DNA of 38,038 nt, taken from assembly GCA_027593365.1 (NCBI GenBank), contig JAQCIX010000003.1, forward strand, positions 1-38,038, given 5' to 3'. The notes beneath the pieces are model-generated. The model saw only the letters and a list, made by a program, of their open reading frames with translations. It was not told the origin of the DNA and did not search any database. Positions 25,472 through 33,230 of this stretch are shown piece by piece. Position numbers and translations under genes: made by a program. Origin of the DNA: Verrucomicrobiota bacterium. Its GTDB lineage: Bacteria > Verrucomicrobiota > Verrucomicrobiia > Opitutales > Seribacteraceae. The stretch's first letter is position 1; every line of letters starts with the position of its first letter.

Positions 25472-26401
25472 TTAACCTTCTACACCCTCAGGCAACCGAG
25501 CCAGAAAATCTTCCGCAGACCATTGGCTACCGGGAAACTGGTAGATGATTTGTCTTTTAGAATTAATAATCATCGTCCTCATGGTATGGTCTAAAGGAAG
25601 ATCATCTATATTTTTTCGAAAAATACCGAATTGACGGGTAAGATCGTCAATAACTGATTTATTAGCCGTCCCTAAACGAAAATTACCTTCCTCCAAGCTG
25701 TAAGCCCTGGCGTAAGATTTTAAAACCCCCGGAGTGTCAAAATCAGGATCTAAGGTTATTGAGAGAAAGCGAACATGAGGAACTTTAGTTTTATGGGCTA
25801 AGGTTTGAAGTTTCTTCATCCTCATTGTGGAAGCCGGGCACATTTCTGCAATCGAACAACGGGTGAAGATAAAATTTAAAACGGTTACCGATCCATCAAA
25901 ATAATCAGTGGTCAGAATTTGGCCGTCTTGATCATAAAGAGCAAAAGGGGGTAAAGTATCCCCAACCGACCGAATCATACTATCTCCCAAACTTAATGTA
26001 TCCCTGCGGAGGAGCCGATTCACATTATTGACCCGAATTCTTTCGGCACGATCATCTGGCCAGACTCGGGTTAGAAAATAACTTTCTCCTTCCTGTGGAC
26101 TGAAGGTTAGTTTAGCAGAAGCACGGAATGTACTCTTTAAAGAAAGAAGATTTAGATCCCCTGGCTGGACAGTAAAAGACTTTTCGAATCCCGAAAATTC
26201 ACCCCAATCTTTATGGAGCCCCTTTCCGCATCCCAGAATTTCCGCCTGAACCGTGCTGGTGTTATGATCCAAGAGTATAACTCTCGCTCGAACTTCTTCG
26301 TTTTTGAGTGAAGTTTTGACCCCAATGTTTTGCGAATTCTGTTCACATGACAGAAGGAAAAGCAAAGCTGCAAGAAGGACCTTAGTGCGTACTAAATTCA
26401 C
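25472..26401 (-). CDS. SCO1/SenC-family copper chaperone lipoprotein with extra N-terminal domain
   Basis: A 309-residue protein. LLFLLSC ends at C19, a likely lipoprotein cleavage site. Residues about 30-145 form an extra domain that I cannot assign (possibly distantly CusF-like). Residues 147-303 form the thioredoxin-fold SCO domain: GDTLPPFALYDQDG, NFIFTRCSIAEMCPAS with C182 and C188 (a C-x5-C variant of the usual C-x3-C), FLSITLDPDFDTP, and the third copper ligand H272 in PLDHTMRTMIIN. SCO proteins load the CuA site of oxidase subunit II, and this gene is divergent from the oxidase operon with 195 bases between starts. The start is a GTG at 26401. Confidence 0.88.
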   Translation of the reverse strand: MNLVRTKVLLAALLFLLSCEQNSQNIGVKTSLKNEEVRARVILLDHNTSTVQAEILGCGKGLHKDWGEFSGFEKSFTVQPGDLNLLSLKSTFRASAKLTFSPQEGESYFLTRVWPDDRAERIRVNNVNRLLRRDTLSLGDSMIRSVGDTLPPFALYDQDGQILTTDYFDGSVTVLNFIFTRCSIAEMCPASTMRMKKLQTLAHKTKVPHVRFLSITLDPDFDTPGVLKSYARAYSLEEGNFRLGTANKSVIDDLTRQFGIFRKNIDDLPLDHTMRTMIINSKRQIIYQFPGSQWSAEDFLARLPEGVEG

Positions 26402-26596
26402 AATCTCGTCTTATTGCAACTTCTGCCACCAAGCAATTTCAATTCCCAAAAATCAGTGAGATTTTAAGCCTTGAATGGGTTCATATTTTAAAAATTAAAC
26501 CACTGCTCCAAACAACTCAAGTTAACTGAACTGCACCTAATTATTAGCTGAGCTTTCAATCAATAATAATGTAGCTATCACCTTGATTGCTTTTGT

Positions 26597-27568
26597 TTGC
26601 CAAATCATAATTGTATTATTAGAAATTCTACTGACGTGAGTCTAGGAAAACCCATACCAGCAAAGCCCCACCCCGGCTCGCTTTCAAGTTCGCCGGGTTT
26701 CTCTGTGCATGGCATGTACGAACTGACCAAGCCACGGTTGAGTTTGCTATCTGTTTTCACCGCCTCCCTAGGATACCTTGTTCGTGAGCCTCTCCAAGCA
26801 GATTGGTCTATTTTTATATGTCTCACCCTTGGGACGGCTCTTGCTGCGGCCGGAGCTGCGGCCCTCAATCAATGGATGGAGAAATCCGAAGATGCCCAAA
26901 TGGCACGTACTTCTTCACGCCCGCTTCCTGCTGGGTTAGTGACTCCCCAGTTTGCTGTCCTTTTTGGAACGATCCTTTCTTCCATCGGCCTCTACATTCT
27001 TTGGGTTGGAACCAATCCCTGGGCCACCACTCTTACACTCGCGACTCTGGTGGTTTATCTCCTACTATACACCCCCATGAAAAAACGGAGTCCTTATGCT
27101 ACGGAAGTTGGGGCAATCTCAGGGGCGCTTCCTCCCCTCATTGGGTGGGTAGCCGCAGAAGGTGCACCCACCATCTACGGGTGGATTTTATTTGGTATCC
27201 TTTTTGCCTGGCAACTTCCCCACTTCATGGCCATCGCCTGGAATTTTCGTGATGATTATTCCAAGGGTGGATTTAAGCTCCACCAATTAGGAGATCCGGA
27301 TGGTCGTGCTCTTGCTCGAAAAAGTTTGCTCTACTCCATCCTGCTCACGGTATTCGTTTTTTGTCCCTACTTCCTCGAACTTAATCAATCGCAACCAGGC
27401 CCTTTCTACCTTGCTTCTGCCTGTTTTCTTTCTCTTTACTTACTTCTCCCAGCGATCCGTTTCTTTACCTCGCAAAACCGAGATCAATCTGCCAAAAAGC
27501 TTTTCATTGTAACTATTATTTACTTACCCCTCCTCTTTGCCGCTCTCGTTATAGATAGGTACTTATAA
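26597..27568 (+). CDS. ctaB: Protoheme IX farnesyltransferase (heme O synthase)
   Basis: A UbiA-superfamily membrane enzyme that adds a farnesyl group to heme b, the precursor step for heme A. The prenyl-diphosphate motif NQWMEKSEDAQMARTSSRPL fits N-x3-D-x2-M-x-RT, LTKPRLSLLSVF is the usual N-terminal helix, and the second Asp-rich loop is NFRDDYSKGGFKLHQLGDPDG. About eight hydrophobic segments follow. The start is uncertain: the longest frame begins with a TTG at 26597; GTG at 26636 and ATG at 26714 (giving MYELTKPRLS) are alternatives, and the last best matches the family N-terminus. It leads the oxidase operon, 11 bases before ctaC. No ctaA (heme A synthase) is seen here. Confidence 0.92.
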   Translation: MPNHNCIIRNSTDVSLGKPIPAKPHPGSLSSSPGFSVHGMYELTKPRLSLLSVFTASLGYLVREPLQADWSIFICLTLGTALAAAGAAALNQWMEKSEDAQMARTSSRPLPAGLVTPQFAVLFGTILSSIGLYILWVGTNPWATTLTLATLVVYLLLYTPMKKRSPYATEVGAISGALPPLIGWVAAEGAPTIYGWILFGILFAWQLPHFMAIAWNFRDDYSKGGFKLHQLGDPDGRALARKSLLYSILLTVFVFCPYFLELNQSQPGPFYLASACFLSLYLLLPAIRFFTSQNRDQSAKKLFIVTIIYLPLLFAALVIDRYL

Positions 27569-27576
27569 TTTTAAAA
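27567..27576 (+). promoter_or_regulatory. AATTTTAAAA box before ctaC start
   Basis: This 10-mer lies three bases upstream of the ctaC ATG, where a Shine-Dalgarno would be expected. Identical copies occur before ctaE (30968-30977) and ctaF (31648-31657). It may act as an A/U-rich unstructured translation-initiation element. Confidence 0.35.
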
Positions 27577-27579
27577 CCC

Positions 27580-28971
27580 ATGACCTCGATTCTATCTAAA
27601 CTCCTCTCCCTTCCGCATCTTTTTATCGGTGCCCTCATCTTGCTCTCAGGCAGTTGTTCTCGAATTGATCATAAGCAATCTGCCCTCGACCCCAAAGGTT
27701 TGGTATCCCAAAATCAGTATGATGTTTTCATGCTCTCCGTTTGGATCACGATCTTTTTATTCTGTGCAGTAGGCGGATGCTTACTTTATGTTCTCTGGAG
27801 GTATCGTGCTAAAACTGCAGAAGAAGCCAAAGAAATACCTCCTCAATCCCATGGTAACTCCATGATCGAAACTGGTTTGATTATCGCTTCTGCAATCATA
27901 CTAGTGATTCTCGCTGTTCCCACCCTTCAGGGAATCGTTTTATTGAACCGAGTCCCTGACGCCAACGATACAGAAACCCTTGAAAAACTTGGGCTGGATC
28001 GCAGCCAAATTGATGGTGCAATTACCGTAAATGTTACCGGTAAAAGATTCTTTTGGGTCTTTGAATACCCGCAATACGGGATTGTTACCGCCAACGAATT
28101 AATTTTTCCTGCATCGAAAGCGGTTCGTATCAACCTGCGGACAGAGGATGTAATTCATAGTTTCTGGGTTCCCAAACTTGCTGGAAAAATGGACCTCATG
28201 CCCGGTCAGGAAAACTTCATGTGGTTTATCGCGGACCAGAGCAAAATTATTGGAGATGAGGATGCTGCGACGGCTATGCCTTCCGTTCATGATGGAGAGA
28301 TGCGTGCACAGGTTTTTGCTAAACAAAAATTTACCGATGAATTCGAACCCGTGGGAGGTCTCTTCTATGGACAGTGTGCTGAATATTGTGGGAATTCACA
28401 TGCTTACATGTCATTTCGTGCTTTGGCTCAGACGGACGAAGACTTCGATCAATGGGTCCAGCGTTTTCAAGAGGCTCAAAATCCTAATCTTCAAACCAAA
28501 AACTACGACCCTAGCCAATCTTATTCCAAAGGTTCATTGGTCTCTTTCGCGGATCCAAAGTTAGGCTCAGGTGCGAACCGAGAATACCGTTCCATTCGTA
28601 AAACAGCCCCTGGCCAATCTCCGCAACTTAACCCGGGTGCCTGGGAGAAAGCACATTCGGATGATTATGAAATTGGTAAACAGCTGTTTGGTTCTCTACA
28701 GTGCGTGCAATGCCATGCGGTTAATCGTACAGGTTTAGGAGCAAAGGGACCAAACCTCACCCTTTACGGTCTCCGTACCTCCCTTGCCGCTGGATGGATG
28801 CGTAATGACGAAGAAAGCCTAAGAAAATGGCTCAAAAATTCTAATGATATCAAATACGGAAACCTCATGTGGAATGGGGAAGGCGTTGATGATCGGCACC
28901 CCTTACGGAACCTGGAAAACGATGATGTTAAGGTGGACCAATTAATTGCTTACCTACTCGGACAATCCTAA
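27580..28971 (+). CDS. ctaC: Cytochrome c oxidase subunit II, caa3-type with C-terminal cytochrome c and an unusual insert
   Basis: A 463-residue electron-entry subunit. It has a signal or lipoprotein-like start with C26, and two membrane helices at about 47-73 and 98-122. The cupredoxin domain has CuA ligands H193 (VIHSFWVPKL) and C266, E268, C270, H274, M277 (GQCAEYCGNSHAYM). The cytochrome c domain has CVQCH (C375, C378, H379) and a probable Met ligand M430. Two features are unusual: a loop of about 40 residues (220-259) inside the CuA domain before GQCAEYC, and residues about 305-357 between CuA and cytochrome c, which read like a CBM5/12-type module (SYSKGSLVSF, REYRSI, NPGAWEKA). It is the second gene of the operon. 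Confidence 0.95.
   Translation: MTSILSKLLSLPHLFIGALILLSGSCSRIDHKQSALDPKGLVSQNQYDVFMLSVWITIFLFCAVGGCLLYVLWRYRAKTAEEAKEIPPQSHGNSMIETGLIIASAIILVILAVPTLQGIVLLNRVPDANDTETLEKLGLDRSQIDGAITVNVTGKRFFWVFEYPQYGIVTANELIFPASKAVRINLRTEDVIHSFWVPKLAGKMDLMPGQENFMWFIADQSKIIGDEDAATAMPSVHDGEMRAQVFAKQKFTDEFEPVGGLFYGQCAEYCGNSHAYMSFRALAQTDEDFDQWVQRFQEAQNPNLQTKNYDPSQSYSKGSLVSFADPKLGSGANREYRSIRKTAPGQSPQLNPGAWEKAHSDDYEIGKQLFGSLQCVQCHAVNRTGLGAKGPNLTLYGLRTSLAAGWMRNDEESLRKWLKNSNDIKYGNLMWNGEGVDDRHPLRNLENDDVKVDQLIAYLLGQS
28492..28650 (+). other. CBM5/12-like module inside CtaC
   Basis: Residues about 305-357 of subunit II. The spacing of aromatic and glycine positions follows the chitin-binding type 3 / CBM5_12 pattern: Y-x3-SYSKGSLVSF, then an aromatic strand REYRSIRKT, then P and a terminal W in NPGAWEKA. 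Subunit II proteins known to me go directly from the CuA domain to cytochrome c. Assigned by eye only; no profile search was run. Confidence 0.45.
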
Positions 28972-29007
28972 AACTTTAAATTTAATTGTAAGAACCCAAA
29001 TACTGCT

Positions 29008-30951
29008 ATGGCTACCGAATCTATTAAGTATGTCGCCCCAGATACCGAAAACAAGGTGAAGACTCAGGTCTTCCCAAGACCTGGTCAGCACACCACCGGC
29101 TTGGTCGACTGGTTGACAACCATTGACCACAAGAAAATCGGGTTAATGTACGGTTTAACCGCTCTCTTCTTTCTCATTATCGGAGGTATTGAAGCCCTTC
29201 TCATCCGCTCCCAACTATGGGATCATAACATGACGGTTTTGACCAACCGGGAGTACAACCAAATGTTCACTATGCATGGAACAACCATGGTGTTCCTGGT
29301 CATTATGCCTCTGAGTGCTGCCTTCTTTAATTTCATTATGCCCCTACAGATCGGAGCACGGGACGTGGCCTTCCCCCGGATGAACACTCTCAGCCTTTGG
29401 TGCTTTGTTGCCGGAGGAATTATTCTAAATCTTAGCTGGTTTTTTACAGGAGGTTCTCCTGCGATTGGATGGTTTGGATATGCCCCACTAACTGATACCC
29501 GTTTTGCTGAGGTCATTGGAGATATGGGTCCTGACTTTTGGGTCTTTGCCCTGCAAATTCTTGGAGTCGCCTCTTTGCTGGCTTCCTTCAACTTCATCAC
29601 CACGATCATTAACATGCGTGCACCTGGTATGACGATGATGCGGCTCCCCTTATTCACTTGGATGACCTTGATCGTTAGTTTTCTGATCATCCTTGCTTTT
29701 CCAGCAATCACCATTGCTTTGGTCGAATTGATGTTTGACCGAACTTATGGTACAAACTTTTTTGACTTTCTAGAAGGCGGTAAACCCCATCTTTGGCAGC
29801 ACCTTTTCTGGATCTTTGGTCATCCCGAAGTGTACATCCTTATTCTTCCCGCGATGGGTATTGTTTCCGAGGTTATTCCTGTTTTCTCTCGCAAACCTCT
29901 ATTTGGTTATGGATTGATCGTATTCTCAGGAGCCATTATCGGTTTCATGGGATTTGCGGTTTGGAGTCACCATATGTTCACTACCGGTATGGGCGTTGTA
30001 GCAACCTCTGCCTTCTCTATGCTAACTATGCTCATTGCGATCCCCACTGGAGTTAAAATTTTCAACTGGATCGGTACCATGTGGGGCGGTCGTATCCGCT
30101 TCGATACCCCGATGCTTTTCGCCCTCGGGTTTATCACCATGTTTATGATCGGCGGGTTCACCGGAATTATGCACTCATCAGTGCCTATCGATGCTCAGCA
30201 TCAGGATTCCTACTTCGTGGTTGCTCACTTTCATTATGTTTTGATCGGTGGTGCCCTTTTCGGCCTGTTCTGCGGTTTTTACTTTTGGTTACCCAAGATG
30301 ACCGGACGGATGATGAGCGAAAAACTGGGCAAACTTGTCTTCACTCTTATGTTTATCGGGTTTAACCTAACCTTCTTCCCCATGCATTATCTGGGTATGA
30401 TTGGTCAACCCCGCCGGACCCACACCTACAACGAGGGTCATGGCTTTGAAACATGGAATCAAATTGCGACGATAGGTGCTTTTATCCTCGGGGTTGGTAT
30501 TGTCATTGGCATCTACCAATTCGTGAATGCTTTCTTCAACAAGAAGCTCAAGCCTGCAGGTAAAAATCCTTGGGATGCACGTACACTGGAATGGACCCTT
30601 TCCTCCCCTGTTAAAGAGTACAACTTTGCCCGCACTCCCATCATCAAAGCAAGAGATCAGGCTTGGGAAAACACTTACGGCCCCAAAGATAACCAATCTG
30701 AAAAAGAACCTCTGGATGATCATGGCGTTCATATGCCCGACCGTTCATGGTGGCCCCTGATAACTGCACTTGGACTCTTTGGAATGTGTTTAGGAATGCT
30801 TTTTCATCGGAACATTGATCCTAGTGGTGAACTCGTTCGCAACTATACCTTCGCAATCTTGGGTGGAGTTGTAATGGTTACTGGCATTATCATGTGGGCA
30901 TTGGAAGGACCGGGAGGTTACCATTTATTTCCCAAAGAAGACGAAGAATAA
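29008..30951 (+). CDS. ctaD: Cytochrome c oxidase subunit I, A1-type heme-copper oxidase
   Basis: A 647-residue catalytic subunit with 12 or more membrane helices. The low-spin heme ligands are H90 (MHGTTMVF) and H409, the CuB ligands H272 (GHPEVY, cross-linked to Y276), H321 and H322 (SHHMFTTG), and the high-spin heme ligand is H407 (AHFHY). Proton-channel residues of the A1 class are present: the D-channel Asp in GARDVAFPRMN (D119), E274, and the K-channel K350 (IPTGVKIFNW). The last 120 residues add a cytoplasmic stretch and further helices, an extension common in caa3 oxidases. It lies 36 bases after ctaC. Confidence 0.98.
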   Translation: MATESIKYVAPDTENKVKTQVFPRPGQHTTGLVDWLTTIDHKKIGLMYGLTALFFLIIGGIEALLIRSQLWDHNMTVLTNREYNQMFTMHGTTMVFLVIMPLSAAFFNFIMPLQIGARDVAFPRMNTLSLWCFVAGGIILNLSWFFTGGSPAIGWFGYAPLTDTRFAEVIGDMGPDFWVFALQILGVASLLASFNFITTIINMRAPGMTMMRLPLFTWMTLIVSFLIILAFPAITIALVELMFDRTYGTNFFDFLEGGKPHLWQHLFWIFGHPEVYILILPAMGIVSEVIPVFSRKPLFGYGLIVFSGAIIGFMGFAVWSHHMFTTGMGVVATSAFSMLTMLIAIPTGVKIFNWIGTMWGGRIRFDTPMLFALGFITMFMIGGFTGIMHSSVPIDAQHQDSYFVVAHFHYVLIGGALFGLFCGFYFWLPKMTGRMMSEKLGKLVFTLMFIGFNLTFFPMHYLGMIGQPRRTHTYNEGHGFETWNQIATIGAFILGVGIVIGIYQFVNAFFNKKLKPAGKNPWDARTLEWTLSSPVKEYNFARTPIIKARDQAWENTYGPKDNQSEKEPLDDHGVHMPDRSWWPLITALGLFGMCLGMLFHRNIDPSGELVRNYTFAILGGVVMVTGIIMWALEGPGGYHLFPKEDEE

Positions 30952-30967
30952 TCTTATCCTACCCTAA

Positions 30968-30977
30968 AATTTTAAAA
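30968..30977 (+). promoter_or_regulatory. AATTTTAAAA box before ctaE start
   Basis: An exact copy of the box found before ctaC, located 8 bases upstream of the ctaE ATG inside an A/T palindrome (30966-30979). No purine-rich ribosome binding site is present. Confidence 0.35.
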
Positions 30978-30985
30978 TTCTTATT

Positions 30986-31633
30986 ATGAGCGACGCTAGT
31001 GCACACGCCCTCGAACATCACGAACCTGTAACCAGCACAGGTATCCCTAACAAGAAAGTCCTAATGTGGGCCTTTCTTGGTTCCGACTGTATGTTTTTCG
31101 GTACCTTGATCTCCACTCATCTTATCTACCGTAAGATCTCGGCGACGGTGGGAGGAAATTTTTTGGATATCCGCGATGTATTTGATATTGAGTTAACTTC
31201 GTTTAGTACCTTCATCCTTCTCGCCAGTTCTCTCTTCATGGCTCTTGCGGTTTCCGCTATCCACAAAGGGAACTTAAAGAGCACTCGCTGGATGCTCTTC
31301 GGCACCATCGTTTTTGGTGCCATCTTTCTGGCCTGTCAGGTGTATGAGTTTACTCATTTCGTGCACGCCCCTGGAAATGAGCTTACACTTTCTACATATC
31401 GTGGAGAACCCCATGTATTTGGTTCCACATTTTATGTCCTTACGGGTACACATGGAACCCACGTTGCTATTGGTGTGTTTTGGCTACTGGGATGGCTCGC
31501 ATATTCCTTCACAGGAAAAATGAGTACCGCCCATGCATTGGATGTGGAAATTTGCGGCCTGTATTGGCACTTTGTTGATATTGTTTGGATCATTATTTTC
31601 CCCGTCATTTACCTGATGGAATATGCCATGTAA
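30986..31633 (+). CDS. ctaE: Cytochrome c oxidase subunit III
   Basis: A 215-residue membrane protein with about five helices. Characteristic stretches are MWAFLGSDCMFFGTLISTHLIYR at the start, GSTFYVLTGTHGTHVAIGVFWLL with the family's GxHxxHV-type motif, and the C-terminal EICGLYWHFVDIVWIIIFPVIYL. It is the short form lacking the first two helices of mitochondrial subunit III, as in other caa3-type operons where these helices are fused to subunit I. It stabilises the proton uptake path of subunit I. Gaps are 34 bases from ctaD and 27 to ctaF. Confidence 0.95.
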   Translation: MSDASAHALEHHEPVTSTGIPNKKVLMWAFLGSDCMFFGTLISTHLIYRKISATVGGNFLDIRDVFDIELTSFSTFILLASSLFMALAVSAIHKGNLKSTRWMLFGTIVFGAIFLACQVYEFTHFVHAPGNELTLSTYRGEPHVFGSTFYVLTGTHGTHVAIGVFWLLGWLAYSFTGKMSTAHALDVEICGLYWHFVDIVWIIIFPVIYLMEYAM

Positions 31634-31647
31634 TCCTACTTCATTTT

Positions 31648-31657
31648 AATTTTAAAA
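31648..31657 (+). promoter_or_regulatory. AATTTTAAAA box before ctaF start
   Basis: The third exact copy of the box in this operon, three bases upstream of the ctaF ATG. Confidence 0.35.
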
Positions 31658-31660
31658 ATC

Positions 31661-32344
31661 ATGAGCGGACATTCCGAAGACCCAGTTGCAGAAGAAAGCA
31701 AGCGCTTCTTCACCTTTTTTAATTTATCCATGTTTCTCGTTGCCATCACCGGCATCGAAATCGTGATCATTTATGTACAAACTTTTGACAGTTCCTCCAT
31801 TATTGGAGTCCTGTTTGCAACATCTATCGTCAAGTTTATCGGAGTGGTATGGTGGTTTATGCATCTCAGGTGGGACAAAGTACTGAACACCATATTGTTC
31901 CTTATGGGATTAGTCATTGCCTTGGCTACCTACTTTGCCGTGATTTATATGTCTGACTCCCACCCGGTCGTGGAAAAATTTGAGGTGGCTAAAATCGAAG
32001 ACCAATGGAAAGCCAAGCATGCGTACAAAGCGAGTGATTTTGTCCTGCAGCAGGATGCATTCTTTCAAGCCAAATCAGCCTTCGAATCAGGGGATCAGTT
32101 TAACCCCAAAAACTGGAAGAAGGTAAAAGGTATTCCCCACGCTATTTCCTACCGTATTACTGGTGGTGCTGATACCATTGAGATCAACTCACTAAATCCA
32201 GAAACCCCATTTTTCCACTTATCCCATCCACAAGGGGAAAAAGAAATTGAAGCTTCGACCACTGCTCTACTCGCTTCATCTGCAACCACGGCTGACTTTC
32301 GATTGAAAGTTCGTTCTGAAGCGTTCTGGACTGAATCTCAGTAG
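31661..32344 (+). CDS. ctaF: Cytochrome c oxidase subunit IV with a large periplasmic C-terminal extension
   Basis: 227 residues, about twice the usual length. Residues about 17-97 form three membrane helices of the prokaryotic COX4 type, with KFIGVVWWFMHLRWDK between helices two and three. With the N-terminus inside, the remaining 125 or so residues should be in the periplasm, beside the CuA and cytochrome c domains of CtaC. The extension holds a first part (about 118-156, AYKASDFVLQQDAFFQAK then FNPKNWKKV) resembling the module in CtaC, and a second beta-like part ending in SEAFWTESQ that I do not recognise. The frame is unbroken and the operon position is normal, so the extension is genuine. 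Gap to ctaG is 77 bases. Confidence 0.88.
   Translation: MSGHSEDPVAEESKRFFTFFNLSMFLVAITGIEIVIIYVQTFDSSSIIGVLFATSIVKFIGVVWWFMHLRWDKVLNTILFLMGLVIALATYFAVIYMSDSHPVVEKFEVAKIEDQWKAKHAYKASDFVLQQDAFFQAKSAFESGDQFNPKNWKKVKGIPHAISYRITGGADTIEINSLNPETPFFHLSHPQGEKEIEASTTALLASSATTADFRLKVRSEAFWTESQ
32012..32128 (+). other. CBM5/12-like segment inside CtaF
   Basis: Residues about 118-156 of subunit IV. AYKASDFVLQQDAFFQAK followed by FNPKNWKKV mirrors SYSKGSLVSF-REYRSIRK-LNPGAWEKA of subunit II: Tyr, then Val, then an aromatic-Gln/Arg-Ala/Ser-Lys strand, then NPxxWxK. Recognised by eye only. Confidence 0.4.
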
Positions 32345-32421
32345 AAGAAACCTACAGCACTCGATACAACCCGCTCATTTGCCATAGGCGGGACTATCTT
32401 TAGGAATCTTTTTCATACTAC

Positions 32422-33228
32422 ATGGAAAACTCTCCGATTACATTACTCCATTGGCACACCGAGCCCGCCCTCATTGGTGGGATCTTGCTTGTGGGTTGGG
32501 CTTACTCTCTTTTTATGGGTCCTTACAGGGAAAGAACCAGCCCGGATTCACCAAATTCGCTCAAACACTCTCTTTGGTTTTCAACCGGGTTGGTTACCTT
32601 TTACCTCGCAGTTGGATCGCCCTTAGACCCGCTGGGTGAAAACTTTCTGTTTTCCGCCCATATGATCCAGCACAACATCCTTATGTATGTGTGCCCTCTC
32701 TTTATCCTTCTTGGCCTTCCCAAAGCCTTAGTGGATCACTTTCTTATATCCAGGCCATTGTTGGAGGGAACCCTGCGTTTCCTTGCTCATCCCATCATTG
32801 CAGGCTTACTTTTCACTCTGGTCTTTTCCTTCTGGCATGTGGGTGCCTTTTATGAAGCCGCCATCCGGGACAAGGTCATTCATATGGCCGAACACCTCTC
32901 GATGTTTTTTGTTTCTTTGCTGATGTGGTGGCCCATCTGTTCACCCTCAGACCGAGTGCCTCCCATCCGTTTTGGCCCGCAAATGCTCTACATCCTTGCT
33001 CTGATGCTTGGTCAAACCCCGATCTTTGCGATCCTTACCTTTTCCAAGGATGTCTTATATGACACCTACTTTTATGCCGAGCGCATCATGGAGCTATCCC
33101 CAATTGAGGATCAAAAAGCTGGTGGTGTCCTGATGAAGCTTGCCAATATGGCCGTTTCCGTGGGCGTCCTTGGTTCAATATTCTACCGTTGGATCAAAAG
33201 TCAACCAGCTCCCGGGAAAGTCGCCTAA
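32422..33228 (+). CDS. ctaG: Cytochrome c oxidase assembly factor CtaG (caa3 type)
   Basis: A 268-residue integral membrane protein with about seven helices. The family signature FSAHMIQHNILMYVCPLFILLGLPKAL is at residues about 76-103, followed by FWHVGAFYEAAIRDKVIHMAEH, whose His and aromatic residues are conserved in this family. In Bacillus, CtaG is needed for formation of active caa3 oxidase, probably for copper insertion; it is unrelated to the Cox11-type CtaG of proteobacteria. It is the last gene of the operon and converges on pckG with only two bases between stop codons. Confidence 0.92.
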   Translation: MENSPITLLHWHTEPALIGGILLVGWAYSLFMGPYRERTSPDSPNSLKHSLWFSTGLVTFYLAVGSPLDPLGENFLFSAHMIQHNILMYVCPLFILLGLPKALVDHFLISRPLLEGTLRFLAHPIIAGLLFTLVFSFWHVGAFYEAAIRDKVIHMAEHLSMFFVSLLMWWPICSPSDRVPPIRFGPQMLYILALMLGQTPIFAILTFSKDVLYDTYFYAERIMELSPIEDQKAGGVLMKLANMAVSVGVLGSIFYRWIKSQPAPGKVA

Positions 33229-33230
33229 CC

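Noticed and set aside
26557-26589. CAATCAA/TTGATTG inverted repeat before ctaB as a regulator site
   Set aside because: Seven bases with a 19-base spacer in AT-rich DNA is not distinctive, and no promoter could be placed around it with confidence.
29223-29714. 163-residue minus-strand frame inside ctaD
   Set aside because: Antisense of the catalytic oxidase subunit; its basic, Ile-rich composition is a mirror of membrane helices.
32353-32390. CCCGC/GCGGG inverted repeat between ctaF and ctaG as a terminator
   Set aside because: Five base pairs with a 13-base loop and no T-run; ctaG is probably still co-transcribed.
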